From the NCBI GenBank assembly GCA_043228905.1, contig JBHGNT010000004.1, positions 5,828,001 to 5,892,000 on the forward strand: a stretch of 64,000 nt of DNA. The letters run 5' to 3'. Below the pieces are notes generated by a model. That model was not told the origin of the DNA and did no database searches. It was given only the letters and a program-made list of their open reading frames with translations. The number at the start of each line of letters is the position of its first letter. Position 1 is the stretch's first letter. The DNA is from Azolla caroliniana. Lineage: Eukaryota; Polypodiophyta. The translations under genes and the position numbers were made by a program. Below are positions 62,267-64,000 of the stretch, one piece after another.

Positions 62267-64000
62267 TCACTTCGGCATGGGATGTCTCTCCAATCCGATC
62301 CTCTTCCGGCATGCTTCCAGCTTGTCGGGTGTGAGCACCTTGGTCAGCATATCCGACCCGTTCTCGTCCGTGTGGATCTTTGTCAGCACGAACTCCTTGT
62401 CTTCTATCCTTTCCCGGATCCAGTGATATCTTCGCTGGATGTGCTTCGTCCGGGAGTGATAGGCCGCGTTCTTCGCAAGGTGGATTGCACTCTGACTGTC
62501 GCAGTAGAGTCGGTACTCCTCCTGCCGGATACCGAGCTCTCTAATGAAGTCCTTCATCCATATTATTTCCTTGCCGGCTTCAACAGCTGCCATGTACTCC
62601 GCCTCCGTGGTTGACAACGCAACCGTCTTCTGCAGCCTCGACTGCCACGAAACGGCTCCCCCTGCATATGTCATCACATACCCTGATGTGGACCGGCTGG
62701 TATCTGCGTCAGCCGACATATCCGAATCGGTGAAGCCATCGAGTTCGGGCTTACCGGATCCGAATCGGAGGCACACGTTTGCCGTGCCCTTCAGGTATCG
62801 GAGTATCCACTTGGCCGCGTTCCAATGCTCTTTGCCGGGATTGCTCATGTACCGGCTCACCGCTCCGACTGCATATCCGATGTCCGGTCGGGTACACACC
62901 ATTGCGTACATCAAACTCCCGACGGCAGAGGCATATGGTACTTTCATCATGTCCTCCTTCTCAGCCTTTGTCTTGGGACTTTGCTTGCTGGACAGCTTGC
63001 AGTTTGCCGGGAGGGTCGATCCGACCGGTCTTGCTTCCGACATGTTGAACCGGTGAAGCACCTTCGTCACGTACTTCTCCTGTGACAGCCACAACTGCTT
63101 CTTCTTCCGGTCCCGGATGATGTGCATCCCTAGTATTTGCCTCGCCGGACCCAGGTCCTTCATTGAGAAGGTTCGGTGAAGAGCCTTCTTCAGCATCCGT
63201 ATCTTGACCTGGTCCCGTCCGACGATCAACATGTCGTCCACGTACAGGAGGAGTATTAGAAAGTCTCCTCCTTCGAACTTCTTCACAAACACGCAGTGGT
63301 CGGACTGCGTTTTGAGGTACCCTTCGTCGGTCATGAAGGAGTCGAACTTCCGGTATCATTGCCGGGGAGCCTGCTTCAGTCCGTAAAGGCTCTTCTTCAA
63401 CCGGCATACCAGGTGCTCCTTACCTTTCTTCTCGAATCCTTCCGGTTGCTGCATGTAGATCTCTTCATCGAGGTCACCGTGAAGGAATGCCGTCTTCACG
63501 TCCATCTGTTCTACCTCGAGGTCCATGCTTGCCGCTATGCTCAGCACCGTCCGGATGGAGGTCATCTTCACTACCGGGGCAAATATCTCGTCGAAGTCGA
63601 CGCCCTTCTTCTGCTGAAACCCCTTCACCACGATCCTGGCTTTGTATCTCGGGGGGTTTCTGGCATCTCCCGGTTTCAGCTTGAACACCCACTTGTTTCG
63701 AAGTGCCCGCTTTCCTTTCGGCAACTCCACAAGTTCATATGTGTGGTTCTCATGCAGGGAATCCATCTCGTCCTGCATGGCACTCAACCACCTGCGGCTC
63801 TGGGTGTCATGTTTTGCTTCTTCAAAGCTCTCCGGCTCCCCCTCGTCGGTTAGCAGCACGTGCTCTGGTTCCGGAAATCTCCGGGGGGCCCTTCTCTCTC
63901 TTAGAGGATATCTCCGTTCCGGAGCTTCGGTAACCGGTTCTTCCGATTCTTCTTCATCCGAATCCATTTCGGGATCGGGGCCGGTTCCGGTATCAGTTTC
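62267..64000 (-). pseudogene. CC4 pol, reverse transcriptase and RNase H, one stop
   Basis: Matches CC3 from the acidic linker (PEMDSDEEESEEPV) to the C-terminus (LERHPMPK). One stop at about 63355 (APRQ-stop-YRKF) replaces the tryptophan of CC3 (TGG to TGA). All other RT and RNase H motifs, including LLYVDDMLIVG and TTEAEYMAA, are intact. The upstream part is outside the window. Confidence 0.92.

Larger units (their letters stand above)
61649..64000 (-). mobile_element. Ty1/copia element CC4, cut by the window end
   Basis: 3' LTR (61649-62256) and the downstream part of gag-pol of a fourth CC-family copy. The flank ATTTC (61644-61648) would be one side of its TSD; the other lies beyond 64000. 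Confidence 0.92.

Overview
This is a nuclear plant sequence made almost wholly of nested retrotransposons. No host protein-coding gene is visible. I see Ty1/copia elements with primer sites complementary to initiator tRNA-Met, Ty3/gypsy chromoviruses, another Ty3/gypsy group, one LINE and several solo LTRs, at many stages of decay. The main chromovirus family has a reverse transcriptase of the Tf1/sushi type, less usual in flowering plants. Together with an integrase style I associate with spore-bearing plants, this hints at a moss, lycophyte or fern; that is a weak inference.

Left part. 1-249 is a copia Gag scrap. 280-4158 is a decayed chromovirus (G1, minus). 4165-4690 is a protease-domain pseudogene. 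4744-10095 is the most unusual stretch: an AT-rich tandem array with 17 sequences derived from intron-containing elongator tRNA-Met. From about 10100 an old plus-strand Ty3/gypsy element (G0) begins. It is split at 12395/28166 by a 15.8-kb copia element (CA, minus), which is itself split by a plus-strand copia (CC1, 15902-21197) and a chromovirus (G2, 21875-26945).

Middle. 28270-30381 holds UTR-like sequence and an unrecognised coiled-coil/basic reading frame. An old copia fragment (CC2) follows, interrupted by a solo LTR (30613-31051) and by a complete chromovirus (G3, 31695-37337) with open gag and pol.

Right part. One decayed plus-strand LINE can be followed in five pieces from 38160 to 59474. 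It is interrupted by a deleted gypsy element (G5, 38686-39887), a plus-strand gypsy (G4, 40045-45213), an apparently intact very young copia (CC3, 45670-50997) and a copia (CB, 53007-59300). A coiled-coil reading frame (59830-61648) follows, cut by a fourth CC copy (CC4) that runs off the window.

Most insertions have recognisable target-site duplications (TSDs), and for most of them the host reading frame closes across the site, so the order of events can be read. Observations that seem most worth checking are the tRNA-Met array, a likely self-priming primer site plus a -1 frameshift site in the chromoviruses, antisense tRNA-like modules in their LTRs, and an extra C-terminal coding segment in CB lying between two polypurine tracts.
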